In this document: positions 33,151 to 41,572 of the stretch, piece by piece
Layout: each line of letters begins with the position of its first letter
Numbering within the stretch: the first letter of the stretch is position 1
Assembly: GCF_023715615.1 (NCBI RefSeq)
Contig: NZ_JAMBOM010000001.1
Coordinates: 248,001-312,000, forward strand
DNA: 64,000 nt
DNA from: Sporosarcina aquimarina
GTDB lineage: Bacteria; Bacillota; Bacilli; Bacillales_A; Planococcaceae
Direction of reading: 5' to 3'
Position numbers and translations under genes: made by a program
The notes under the pieces: model-generated
The model's input: only the letters and a program-made list of their open reading frames with translations
Told to the model about the DNA's origin: nothing
The model's database searches: none

Positions 33151-35085
33151 GTGAAAAAGTTAGGTTTTGCAGTCGTCTTGGCCCTAGGTTTGCTACTTCC
33201 CATGCAAGCGCACGCTGAAGAACGAACAGACTGGTTGCTCCATGGATCAGACGCCGACTTACAGGCGATTAGCCAGAAGGTGAGTTCCTTCACGAAGGAA
33301 TTTAAACATGCACCTCTCGGAGAAGTCCAGCTCACGCAACAAGAAGTTGAAGAAATTCGCACTCATTATCCAGAAGTCAACATTTATCCAAATCGGGAAT
33401 ACGGAATAGCAGCAACCCCTGTTGCACCAGCACCGCCTTCCCAAATTACGTATCCAAAACGTTTTACCCTCATCAACACCATGCCAGAAGTGATCACTCC
33501 ATATACAGGGAAAGGTGTCCGAGTCGCAGTTCTGGATAGCGGAATCGATGTCACACATAGCAAGTTAAACGTCAAAGGCGGTTTTTGTGCCTTGCCGAAA
33601 GACCAATGTGCTGAAGGAGCTAAGCCCTATAATGATGATCTCGGACATGGAACGCACGTCGCAGGGATTTTAGCCGCAACTAAAGCAAGTAACGGTACGA
33701 TGGGCGTCGCACCAGGTGTCGATTTATATGCCATTAAAGCCATTAATTCTCAAGACTCAGGTCGCACCATCGACATCATTAACGGTGTCGAATGGGCAAT
33801 CAACAATAAAATTGACATTTTAAATATGAGTATCACCACAAACCGAGACGATCCGGCACTCAAACTAATGCTCGAGAAAGCGTATGCTACAGGAATGATC
33901 ATCGTTGCGTCAGCAGGTAACGAGGAAATAGGCGATTTGAAAGACTCCGTCCAATATCCAGCAAAGTATCCGACTGTTATCGCGACAACTGCCATTAACT
34001 ACAACAAAGAACGTTTTTTAGAAGCTTCAATTGGACCTGAAGTAGAACTTGCAGCCCCAGGAGTCGACATTTTAAGCACGTATCCACGAGCACTCGACGA
34101 CGATGGGAAAAAAGATGGCTACTATGAATTATCAGGGACATCCATGGCATCGCCACACGTTTCTGGAATCGCAGCACTCCTTAAAGAGCGATTTCCTGAA
34201 TTGACGAACGTTAGATTACGTTCAATTCTTGCAAATGCTGCTGAAGACCTAGGAGCAAAAGGACGTGACCGCCACTTCGGCTATGGACTCGTTCGTTACC
34301 CATCAAAGGTTGAAGAGATTCCAATGATGACACAATATACACAAAATGGGCGCGTCATATTCGAATTATCGAACGCAGACAAAACGAGAACCCGCCAATT
34401 GAAAATCGAAGATCGCACAATTACCGAGCAATCTCCAGGGAAATGGGAGACGTACTTACTGCCTGGGACGTACAAAGGAAAGTATGCCATCATGACAAAT
34501 ACTGGAAAACAAATCCAAGAAGACATCCTAGTGAAGATTGAAGGAACGAGTTATAAAGATGTCTCGGGAACGAAATGGTATTCACCACAAATCGCCTACT
34601 TGATGGACAAAAAGCTAATCTACGGATTCGAAGGCAATGTATTCAAACCTGATCGGAAAATTACCCGTGCAGAAGCGGTTGCCATCATGGGGCGTGCTTC
34701 AGGATTAAACGGAGAAAAGCGAAAAACGCAATTCAAAGATGTCAATCCGAATAGCTTTGCATCTGGCTACATCCAATCGGCTCGTGAAAAAGGATTACTT
34801 GGTGGATTCCAGGACGGAACATTCCGTCCGAACCAACCCGTAACACGTGGAGAAATGGCGTTACTGCTACAAAAAGCATTCAATATCCAATATGATGCAA
34901 AACAAAAATCACCATTTAAAGACATGACGTCTAAAGTATCCAGCTACCAAGCAGCGCTCGCGCTAACGCAATCAGGTGTCACAAAAGGATACCCAGACGG
35001 AACATTCAAACCACAAGAAACCATGAGTCGTGCCACCTACAGCGTCTTCCTAGCTGGTGCCGAAAACCCAAGTTTGTTCAAATAA
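33151..35085 (+). CDS. SLH-anchored subtilase (S8 peptidase)
   Basis: A 644-residue exported serine protease starting with GTG after AAAGGAG. Signal peptide residues 1-23 (ending AHA), a short propeptide, then the S8 domain with Asp near 129 (VAVLDSGID), His near 168 (GHGTHVAG), Asn in the oxyanion region (ASAGNE) and Ser near 331 (GTSMASPH). Three SLH domains close the protein (about 466-640: FKPDRKITRAEAVAIMGRAS and others). It would be tethered to the wall. Two cysteines in GGFCALPKDQC may form a disulfide near the active cleft, unusual for secreted subtilases of this group. Confidence 0.93.
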   Translation: MKKLGFAVVLALGLLLPMQAHAEERTDWLLHGSDADLQAISQKVSSFTKEFKHAPLGEVQLTQQEVEEIRTHYPEVNIYPNREYGIAATPVAPAPPSQITYPKRFTLINTMPEVITPYTGKGVRVAVLDSGIDVTHSKLNVKGGFCALPKDQCAEGAKPYNDDLGHGTHVAGILAATKASNGTMGVAPGVDLYAIKAINSQDSGRTIDIINGVEWAINNKIDILNMSITTNRDDPALKLMLEKAYATGMIIVASAGNEEIGDLKDSVQYPAKYPTVIATTAINYNKERFLEASIGPEVELAAPGVDILSTYPRALDDDGKKDGYYELSGTSMASPHVSGIAALLKERFPELTNVRLRSILANAAEDLGAKGRDRHFGYGLVRYPSKVEEIPMMTQYTQNGRVIFELSNADKTRTRQLKIEDRTITEQSPGKWETYLLPGTYKGKYAIMTNTGKQIQEDILVKIEGTSYKDVSGTKWYSPQIAYLMDKKLIYGFEGNVFKPDRKITRAEAVAIMGRASGLNGEKRKTQFKDVNPNSFASGYIQSAREKGLLGGFQDGTFRPNQPVTRGEMALLLQKAFNIQYDAKQKSPFKDMTSKVSSYQAALALTQSGVTKGYPDGTFKPQETMSRATYSVFLAGAENPSLFK

Positions 35086-35092
35086 ATTCCAA

Positions 35093-35128
35093 AACTGCGC
35101 AGTGCCCACCAGGCCGCGCGGTTTTTTT
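35093..35128 (+). terminator. Probable terminator of the SLH subtilase gene
   Basis: AACTGCGC and GCGCGGTT arms (one mismatch) with a 15-base loop are followed by TTTTTT. Array A3 starts about 15 bases later. Confidence 0.65.
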
Positions 35129-35142
35129 ATGTGAAGCGTGGG

Positions 35143-35790
35143 CGACCCGCCCGTTCCGCGAGGCAACCCGCCCGTTTCGCGAGGCAACCCGCCCGTTTCG
35201 CGCGACAACCCGCTCGTTCTCCGGGGCAACCCACCCGTTTCGCGCGACAACCCGCTCGTTCCGCGAGACGACCCGCCCGTTCCGTGCGACAACCCGCTCG
35301 TTCTCCGAGGCAACCCGCCCGTTCCGCGCGAAAACCCGCTCGTTCTCCGGGTCAACCCGCCCGTTCCGCGCGACAACCCGCTCGTTCCGCGAGGCGACCC
35401 GCCCGTTCCGCGCGACAACCCGCTCGTTCCGCGAGGCAACCCGCCCGTTCCGCGCGAAAACCCGCTCGTTCTCCGAGGCGACCCGCCCGTTTCGCGCGAA
35501 AACCCGATCGTTCCGCGAGGCGACCCGCCCGTTCCGCGCGAAAACCCGCTCGTTCTCCGAGGCGACCCGCCCGTTCCGCGCGACAACCCGCTCGTTCTCC
35601 GAGGCGACCCGCCCGTTCCGCGCGAAAACCCGCTCGTTCTCCGGGTCAACCCGCCCGTTCCGCGCGAAAACCCGCTCGTTCTCCGGGTCAACCCGCCCGT
35701 TCCGCGCGAAAACCCGCTCGTTCTCCGAGGCAACCCGCCCGTTCCGCACGACAACCCGCTCGTTCTCCGGGGCAACCCACTCATCCCCGC
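35143..35790 (+). repeat. Tandem repeat array A3 (42-bp unit of two 21-bp halves, about 15 copies)
   Basis: Alternating 21-bp halves CCGCCCGTTCCGCGCGAAAA C and CCGCTCGTTCTCCGAGGCGA C, with the first few units (GCGAGGCAAC type) less regular. The second half has CTCG/CGAG arms. The core AACCCGCTCGTT is shared with A1 and A2. Long frames open on both strands over this region are products of the 21-base period. Element E copy 3 begins 30 bases beyond the array. Confidence 0.95.
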
Positions 35791-35819
35791 GAAAAATCAT
35801 CTTCCTCATACTATTATCA

Positions 35820-35905
35820 AACTCGCGACCAATCCATCTTCCCCCAACTCCAAAACCAAGACTAATTGGTGTGCTTCGCTCCGCTCCGCAATTAGTGAGG
35901 GAGAG
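35820..35905 (+). repeat. Dispersed element E, copy 3 (diverged)
   Basis: It begins AACTCGCGACCAAT like copies 1 and 2, shares CAAAACCAAGA, and has the same GC-rich centre in changed form (GTGTGCTTCGCTCCGCTCCG). ACTAATTG and CAATTAGT give it an 8-bp stem around that centre. It follows array A3, whereas copies 1 and 2 lie inside B arrays. Confidence 0.7.
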
Positions 35906-36169
35906 TAGGGAACACATGAGTTTTCCAACAAGCACACACGGTGCCAGCAGGCCGCGCTCCACGAAAAAATCCTCTCATTTCTCCATACGCACGCGCGCAC
36001 CCAAAACTACTCATTATATCCACAACTCTATTAAAATAAACCCATCTACTATTCTTGTAACACAAATGTAATATTCCGTGTCAGTCTTTTCTGATACGAT
36101 ATAAGCATAGAAAGAATTCTAGGTAAATAGACGTTGGAAGCAGTCAATCATCCTAAATCGAGGTGGGAC

Positions 36170-37207
36170 ATGAAAAAGCAACTAGTAGTCTTTTTGGCCT
36201 TTATGTTAGTTTTTGCAAGCGTGTTCACAGCAAACCCTCAGAAAAGCCAAGCCGCTTCGGGGGACAGCATCGTTGCCTACGCCAAAAAATTCGAAGGAAC
36301 TCCATATCTATTTGGTGGCTCCACACCTGCTGCATTTGATTGCTCGGGATATATCCTTTATGTTTTCAAATTTTTCGGCATCTCGTTGCCACGTACATCA
36401 GAAACGCAATTCAATGTCGGGACATCAGTTGCCCGTGATAACTTGCAAGCTGGAGATCTCATCTTCTTTGAAAATACATACAAGCCTGGTATTTCCCATA
36501 CAGGTATTTACATCGGGAACGGAAACTTCATATCTGCAGAATCTAGCGGCGTTAAGATTTCGAATCTAGACACGAACCCATATTGGGGACCGAAATACGC
36601 AGGTGCTAAACGCGTAGTGGGCATCACAACAACACCGCCTACAAAGCCAGTCGCTCCAACACCTACACCACCTACATCATTCAGTGACGTAGCTGCGAAG
36701 CACCCGGCATATGAAGCAATCGAAACACTCAGTACGCAAAAAATCATTAGCGGATTCCCAGACGGCTCATTCCAGCCTGAAACACAAGTCACACGTGGAC
36801 AAGCCGCAACGATGATCAACCGCGTATTGAAATTACGACCACGATTCCCGCTTACTTATAGCGACGTCCCAGCAACGCACGCATTTGCAAAGGACATCTC
36901 GGCAATGAGTGATGCAGGCATCCTGAGTGGCTATGAAGACGGCTCATTCGGCATGTACGATCCATTAACGAAAGCACAACTTGCCATCATTTTGGATCGC
37001 GCATTCAGCATGACGACAACCGCCTCAGTTCTAACAAAACCACCGTACCTCGACGTACCTGTCACGTACCGTGCAGCTGAAGCAATCGGTGCGTTAAAGA
37101 AAATGGACAAGACAACAGTCTTCCAAACATCGAAATTCTCAATTGCCGCAAACGCCACACGAGCTCAATTCTCAGCCGCTCTTTACAGCGTCGCTGAACT
37201 GCGTTAA
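36170..37207 (+). CDS. NlpC/P60 peptidase with SLH domains
   Basis: A 345-residue exported endopeptidase. Signal peptide residues 1-29 (ending SQA). NlpC/P60 domain at about 32-145: catalytic Cys in FDCSGYIL, His in SHTGIYIGNG, with the third polar residue following. It cleaves peptide stems of peptidoglycan, typically D-Glu to diaminopimelate or lysine. A Pro/Thr linker is followed by three SLH domains (about 170-340). I choose the ATG at 36170, directly before the signal peptide, with GAGGTGGG just upstream; a TTG at 36134 would add 12 residues and has no good ribosome site. Confidence 0.9.
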   Translation: MKKQLVVFLAFMLVFASVFTANPQKSQAASGDSIVAYAKKFEGTPYLFGGSTPAAFDCSGYILYVFKFFGISLPRTSETQFNVGTSVARDNLQAGDLIFFENTYKPGISHTGIYIGNGNFISAESSGVKISNLDTNPYWGPKYAGAKRVVGITTTPPTKPVAPTPTPPTSFSDVAAKHPAYEAIETLSTQKIISGFPDGSFQPETQVTRGQAATMINRVLKLRPRFPLTYSDVPATHAFAKDISAMSDAGILSGYEDGSFGMYDPLTKAQLAIILDRAFSMTTTASVLTKPPYLDVPVTYRAAEAIGALKKMDKTTVFQTSKFSIAANATRAQFSAALYSVAELR

Positions 37208-37214
37208 CAAAACA

Positions 37215-37253
37215 AAATGCCGCCCTCAAGCTCTCGCGAAGGGCGGCATTTCT
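37215..37253 (+). terminator. Terminator of the NlpC/P60 gene
   Basis: AAATGCCGCCCT and AGGGCGGCATTT form a perfect 12-bp stem; the T-tract is short. Confidence 0.8.
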
Positions 37254-37299
37254 TGTTCTAACCTCAAAAACAACTCAACTAGAAGGAGGAGCAACACAT

Positions 37300-39360
37300 A
37301 TGAAATCACTTCGTCCCATGACAAAACTGGCGGCTATCCTTTCCGTTTTACTCTTACTCATTACCTTTGTAATCCCGCCATCAGCGGCTCACGCCGATGA
37401 ACTGACAGGTCGCACACTAGAAAAAGAACTCCGTGAAATGATCGACAAAGGCATCCTCTCTGGATACACAGACGGCACATACCGCCCGACAGAAAACGTA
37501 TCCCGTGGACAATTCGCGGCATTCATTGCACGTGCTCTGAAACTCCCAGAAGCAGACGGTAATTTTAAAGATGTTCCGAAAACTAGTAAACTCGCGAAGG
37601 ACATTTACAGAGTTCAAAAAGCAGGACTCATGAATGGATACAGCGGAGGAATGTTCAAACCTGATGCACCGATTACACGTGAGCAAGTATCGCTAACCAT
37701 GACGAATGTCTTGAACTACAGTCAAATGGACTTAAAAGAATCACGCATTGACTTCACGGATCTGGACAAATTCCAATCATCAGGTAGCGTACGCTCAGTC
37801 TATTACAACATCACTTATGGCATTATTAGCGGTATCCCGAACAAAGACGGTTCTATGCGGTTTGAGCCGAAATCGAATACAACACGCGAACAAGCCGCGG
37901 CATTCATTTCCCGCTATTTGAAAGCGGCTGAAGGGAACGAGCTGCCAGAAACACCAGAAACACCTGAGCCACCAACTCAGGGCAATGACTTCTATCTTGC
38001 AACGCTAACAAACGGCCAATTGGTTAAGCAGTCAAAAGGGCACAGTACCTACTTAACTGCTGCAAATCTATTTAATGATTCCAATAACTATGCAGCTATG
38101 TACCGCGGAAACGAACTGATTCGAGTGAAAAGTGGTATGGCATTTGGAGATAATAAAACTTCAGCAGGAAAAGAAGCAAATACCATTATTTACTTTGACT
38201 CAGCTTTCAAGAAACAAGCGACCTATGTTCAGCAGGGGAGAGAGCTGAAATATCTTGGTTCAAACGATGAGTATGTAAAAGTGCAAGTCGGCGCAACAGT
38301 TGGTTACGCGAAGCATTCAGAAGTGGATCTTATTCCCATCCAACTCGTAACAGATCGAGATAAATACACCGTTAGTGAGTGGGGAACGCTCATTCACTAT
38401 ACCTATAATTACATGACCAAAAAAGGTGCATCGTATCCAATCATGCCAGCACCAGATTTCTTAAAGCAGGGTGTTACCTATTATAGTCCAGACGGCGTCC
38501 ATTATATGGACTCAACAGGTAAGGGTGTGGGTACGTTCTTCCCGTACTTCCAATTCCTATCGGCACGGTCAACGACTAGCTATACAGGAGCAGAATTAGA
38601 TTCTCTAATTAAAAAAGTTCTAACAGAGCGAGAAGCCCTGAACTTAAGCAAGTACAAAGACGCAACGAAGAAGTCGAAGCTCATAGGACTTGGCTCGTTC
38701 TTTAAAACTCTTGAAAAAGAACGTAACATGAACGCTCTCATGATTCTTTCGCTCGCAGTACACGAGAGCGATTACGGAATGAGTGAAACAGCACAAACAT
38801 GCAACAACTTGTTCGGGTTGTACAAATACGATTCACTGACAAAGTTATGTCCGGATAAGGGGACATTTAAAAAACCAAGCGACAGTGCAGTTGCTCTTGT
38901 TGACACCTTCTTGAATCCGAATTACATTAATCCGGACAGCACGTTGAACCGTGCATTGGGTGCTGCATTCGGTAACAAAACAACTGGCTTCAATGTCAAC
39001 TATGCATCTGATCCAACATGGGGCGCAAAAGCAGGCGCGCATATGTACGAGTTGGATAAAAAAGCAGGCGGAAAAGACTTATATGCATACAAACAGTTCG
39101 CACTCACAAGCCTTGAGATTGCGACTAATGTCCGCAAAGCACCAAGCACATCAGCACCAATTCTTTTCACATATAAACCTCATTACAACGGAATTTACCA
39201 AGATTCGAGCTCAGGCATTGGTCTTGGCTACCCAATGACTGTCATCGGATCCGTTAAAGGTGACGACGGCAAAACATGGTATGAAGTGTTTAGTGATAAA
39301 GCTGGCGTAGATCATGGTTTTATCCGTGAAGACGTCGTCAATATCATCAATTATAAGTAA
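37300..39360 (+). CDS. SLH-anchored beta-N-acetylglucosaminidase (autolysin)
   Basis: A 686-residue exported cell-wall hydrolase. Signal peptide residues 1-32 (ending AHA). Three SLH domains at about 34-215 and a Pro/Glu/Thr linker. A middle region of about 130 residues with SH3-like strands follows, then a glucosaminidase domain (about 370-590) with the catalytic Glu in VHESDYGMS and NNLFGLYKYD. A final SH3-type domain (IATNVRKAPSTSAP) ends the protein. It cleaves the glycan chain at N-acetylglucosamine. It is the third SLH-bearing peptidoglycan hydrolase in 8 kb. GAAGGAGGAG gives a strong ribosome site 9 bases before the ATG. Confidence 0.9.
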   Translation: MKSLRPMTKLAAILSVLLLLITFVIPPSAAHADELTGRTLEKELREMIDKGILSGYTDGTYRPTENVSRGQFAAFIARALKLPEADGNFKDVPKTSKLAKDIYRVQKAGLMNGYSGGMFKPDAPITREQVSLTMTNVLNYSQMDLKESRIDFTDLDKFQSSGSVRSVYYNITYGIISGIPNKDGSMRFEPKSNTTREQAAAFISRYLKAAEGNELPETPETPEPPTQGNDFYLATLTNGQLVKQSKGHSTYLTAANLFNDSNNYAAMYRGNELIRVKSGMAFGDNKTSAGKEANTIIYFDSAFKKQATYVQQGRELKYLGSNDEYVKVQVGATVGYAKHSEVDLIPIQLVTDRDKYTVSEWGTLIHYTYNYMTKKGASYPIMPAPDFLKQGVTYYSPDGVHYMDSTGKGVGTFFPYFQFLSARSTTSYTGAELDSLIKKVLTEREALNLSKYKDATKKSKLIGLGSFFKTLEKERNMNALMILSLAVHESDYGMSETAQTCNNLFGLYKYDSLTKLCPDKGTFKKPSDSAVALVDTFLNPNYINPDSTLNRALGAAFGNKTTGFNVNYASDPTWGAKAGAHMYELDKKAGGKDLYAYKQFALTSLEIATNVRKAPSTSAPILFTYKPHYNGIYQDSSSGIGLGYPMTVIGSVKGDDGKTWYEVFSDKAGVDHGFIREDVVNIINYK

Positions 39361-39367
39361 ATCCAAT

Positions 39368-39402
39368 CCCCTAGAATCGCCATGGTGATTCTAGGGGTTT
39401 TT
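39368..39402 (+). terminator. Terminator of the SLH glucosaminidase gene
   Basis: CCCCTAGAATC and GATTCTAGGGG arms are followed by TTTTT. Confidence 0.9.
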
Positions 39403-39419
39403 GCGTCTGAGTATAATTT

Positions 39420-39598
39420 AATAGTGATCAAGCAGCTAGTGAATCCGCTCAAGCAATCGAAAAGGTGATCAAGCAGCCAGTGAATCCACTCAAGCAATCG
39501 AAAAAGTGACCAAGCAGTCAGTGAATCCGCTCAAGCAACCAGCGAATCCGCTCAAGCCACTCGAAAAGTGATCAAGCAACCATCAAATCCGCTCAAGC
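39420..39598 (+). repeat. Tandem repeat array B3
   Basis: About four and a half units of the GTGATCAAGC / AATCCGCTCAAGC family, period about 41 bp, with two cores carrying single changes (GTGACCAAGC, ATCCACTCAAGC). It fills the space between two convergent terminators. Confidence 0.92.
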
Positions 39599-39604
39599 AC
39601 CAAA

Positions 39605-39635
39605 CAAAAAAACAGGGGCACCATCACCCCTGTTT
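39605..39635 (-). terminator. Terminator of the following minus-strand gene
   Basis: AAACAGGGG and CCCCTGTTT arms, with a T-run on the reverse strand; it overlaps the last codons of the gene. Confidence 0.8.
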
Positions 39636-41213
39636 CAAATGCTTCGTCACTTTCTCGATCAATTCTTCACCCTGATCTTCCAAATACCCAATCTTCGCAT
39701 CTATCAACTCATCAAAGAACGCATTCCGCTCCATCCCCATCTCTTCCAGAAGGCTTTGAGTCTCCACTAAATCCACTAACGTCAACTGAGGATAGTCATC
39801 GCCTGAGAATGTGCCGTCTGGACGCGCCTGATACCACAAATCGCCATTGTCGCGAATCCAACCACCTTTATCCGCACCGAAGCCTTCGATACCCTTCATG
39901 ACGCTCTTGGCAGCATCTAAATACTTCGCATTCTCCGTCTCGCGATAAGCAGTCAATAAAATCTTCAATCCGCCCAACTCATGATTCAACGAAGCATGGG
40001 GGATATCCGTCTTAGGATCCTCATCGAAGTAATCGACAATCATGAATCCTTCTCCTGCTTCAATCGTTTCACCTTTTTCAATCCGAGATAGCAAGTAATC
40101 TGCATACACGGGCACATACAACTTCGATTCATCGACTTCATCGTCGAGCTTCTTCTCTGTTTCGTCCAAGAAAAAGGCAACATATTCGTTATAGCGCGTA
40201 TCTACATAGGGAGCCTTGATGCCATACGCATTATTGAGCCACGCACTCGTATATTCCGTCGGCCAGCGTGTCCCGTCGAACTCATTAATGTAATTCAACA
40301 AATTCACACGTGAATTCAACACCATCGTCTCAAAAAACAACGACTCCGACTTCCCATACCACTCAAGCGCCACATCGTCCTCCATCCGACCGATCACACG
40401 ACCATACCCCATCTTCGTTCCGGGATCAATCGAAAATGGCAACTTCGTATATGGACCATCCATCGTTATCCAGTTCAACTGGGAAAACTGGTTTTCAAGC
40501 GCGAACTCTATGTAGTCCTGCTCTTCGTCTGCAGTCTCAAACAAGGGGGAATCTGCGAGTAACACCCAAGACTCCGCAATCTGATGACCACCCGCTTTAG
40601 CCCCACGAGTAAATCCATCATCGGTCACCTTCACGTCTTGCACTTCTTTGTCGAGTTCACGAATCCGACTTTCTCCGACATCATACGCCTTTACAAGCTC
40701 TTTCGATGTGAATGAATACCCGACAATCGCTTCCGTAACGTTCGCATTGCCATCAATCGACAATTTCCCAAAAGGATTCACCGTCGGATCTGTTCCGAAT
40801 GTATCATGGTGAGGGTGTTTCACCTTACGAGGATTCCAAGAATTCTCCACAATCTTTACAGAATCACCAAAGTGATACACGGTTTCCAAGGATACCCCGA
40901 GTCGAGCGTCATTCGTCAACCGCTCAAACAGAAACTTCGAACCATTGCCGAGCGTCCGTTCCGTCAGCTCATACGACCCGATTTTCTTTCCAAGTCGCTT
41001 CACCGAATATGTATGAATGACATCTTTCGTATTCTCCACACTGCGTTCCGTATCTTTTTCATAGGCAAGTTCAAAAAAGCGTGGAATCTTCACATCCACT
41101 TGCACATCCTTTGTGGAATACACCCGCTCCGTCGTTGTCCCCTTTAAAAAAATCCCCGCAACACCTGCCACCACAAGAACCGCTAACAGCACCCCAATTA
41201 TCCATTTCTTCAC
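39624..41213 (-). CDS. Membrane-anchored exported protein, possible sugar epimerase-like (alpha/alpha)6 domain
   Basis: A 529-residue protein with one N-terminal membrane anchor (VKKWIIGVLLAVLVVAGVAG), so most of it lies outside. The N-terminal half is strand-rich. The C-terminal 230 residues are helical with YLSR-type pairs and the segment HASLNHELGGLKILLTAYRE, which recalls the C-terminal domain of D-glucuronyl C5-epimerase-like proteins (PF06662). That match is weak and from memory. The start is the GTG at 41213, with AAAGGAG about 9 bases upstream. It lies near the wall-polymer genes, which suggests action on an extracytoplasmic polysaccharide. It is flanked by repeat arrays B3 and B4. 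Confidence 0.5.
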   Translation of the reverse strand: MKKWIIGVLLAVLVVAGVAGIFLKGTTTERVYSTKDVQVDVKIPRFFELAYEKDTERSVENTKDVIHTYSVKRLGKKIGSYELTERTLGNGSKFLFERLTNDARLGVSLETVYHFGDSVKIVENSWNPRKVKHPHHDTFGTDPTVNPFGKLSIDGNANVTEAIVGYSFTSKELVKAYDVGESRIRELDKEVQDVKVTDDGFTRGAKAGGHQIAESWVLLADSPLFETADEEQDYIEFALENQFSQLNWITMDGPYTKLPFSIDPGTKMGYGRVIGRMEDDVALEWYGKSESLFFETMVLNSRVNLLNYINEFDGTRWPTEYTSAWLNNAYGIKAPYVDTRYNEYVAFFLDETEKKLDDEVDESKLYVPVYADYLLSRIEKGETIEAGEGFMIVDYFDEDPKTDIPHASLNHELGGLKILLTAYRETENAKYLDAAKSVMKGIEGFGADKGGWIRDNGDLWYQARPDGTFSGDDYPQLTLVDLVETQSLLEEMGMERNAFFDELIDAKIGYLEDQGEELIEKVTKHLKQG

Positions 41214-41387
41214 CAATTCCCACTCCTTTCGATATAACCTGTTGTGCCAAAACCATGGAGAAGTGTACACATTTACCTCCATTGATTATGGGCTACTTCA
41301 TTCAATGGTGGGGTAGTCTCCCACCCGCATTACTACCGTATACCTGCTTAACAAGCGTAGACGAAGTAAGAGTAAGTTGTCGCGTCA

Positions 41388-41555
41388 ACAAGCGCAAAAG
41401 TGATCAAGCCGTCATCAAATCCGCTCAAGCAAGCGCAAAAGTGATCAAGCCACCACCGAATCCGCTCAAGCAAGCACAAAAGTGATCAAGCCCCAGCCGA
41501 ATCCGCTCAAGCAAGGACAAAAGTGATCAAGCAATCATTAAATCTGCTTAATCAC
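41388..41555 (+). repeat. Tandem repeat array B4
   Basis: About four units of GTGATCAAGC / AATCCGCTCAAGC, period about 40 bp, with a conserved CAAGCGCAAAA joint between units. Both neighbouring genes are on the minus strand, yet the array has the same orientation as all the others. Confidence 0.92.
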
Positions 41556-41572
41556 AAAACACCCATTCCGGG

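Noticed and set aside
35050..35962. Reading frames on both strands across array A3
   Set aside because: Same reason as for A1 and A2; none has a credible start.
40310..41485. Several plus-strand frames opposite the minus-strand epimerase-like gene
   Set aside because: Shadows of a gene with a good start, terminator and membrane anchor on the other strand.
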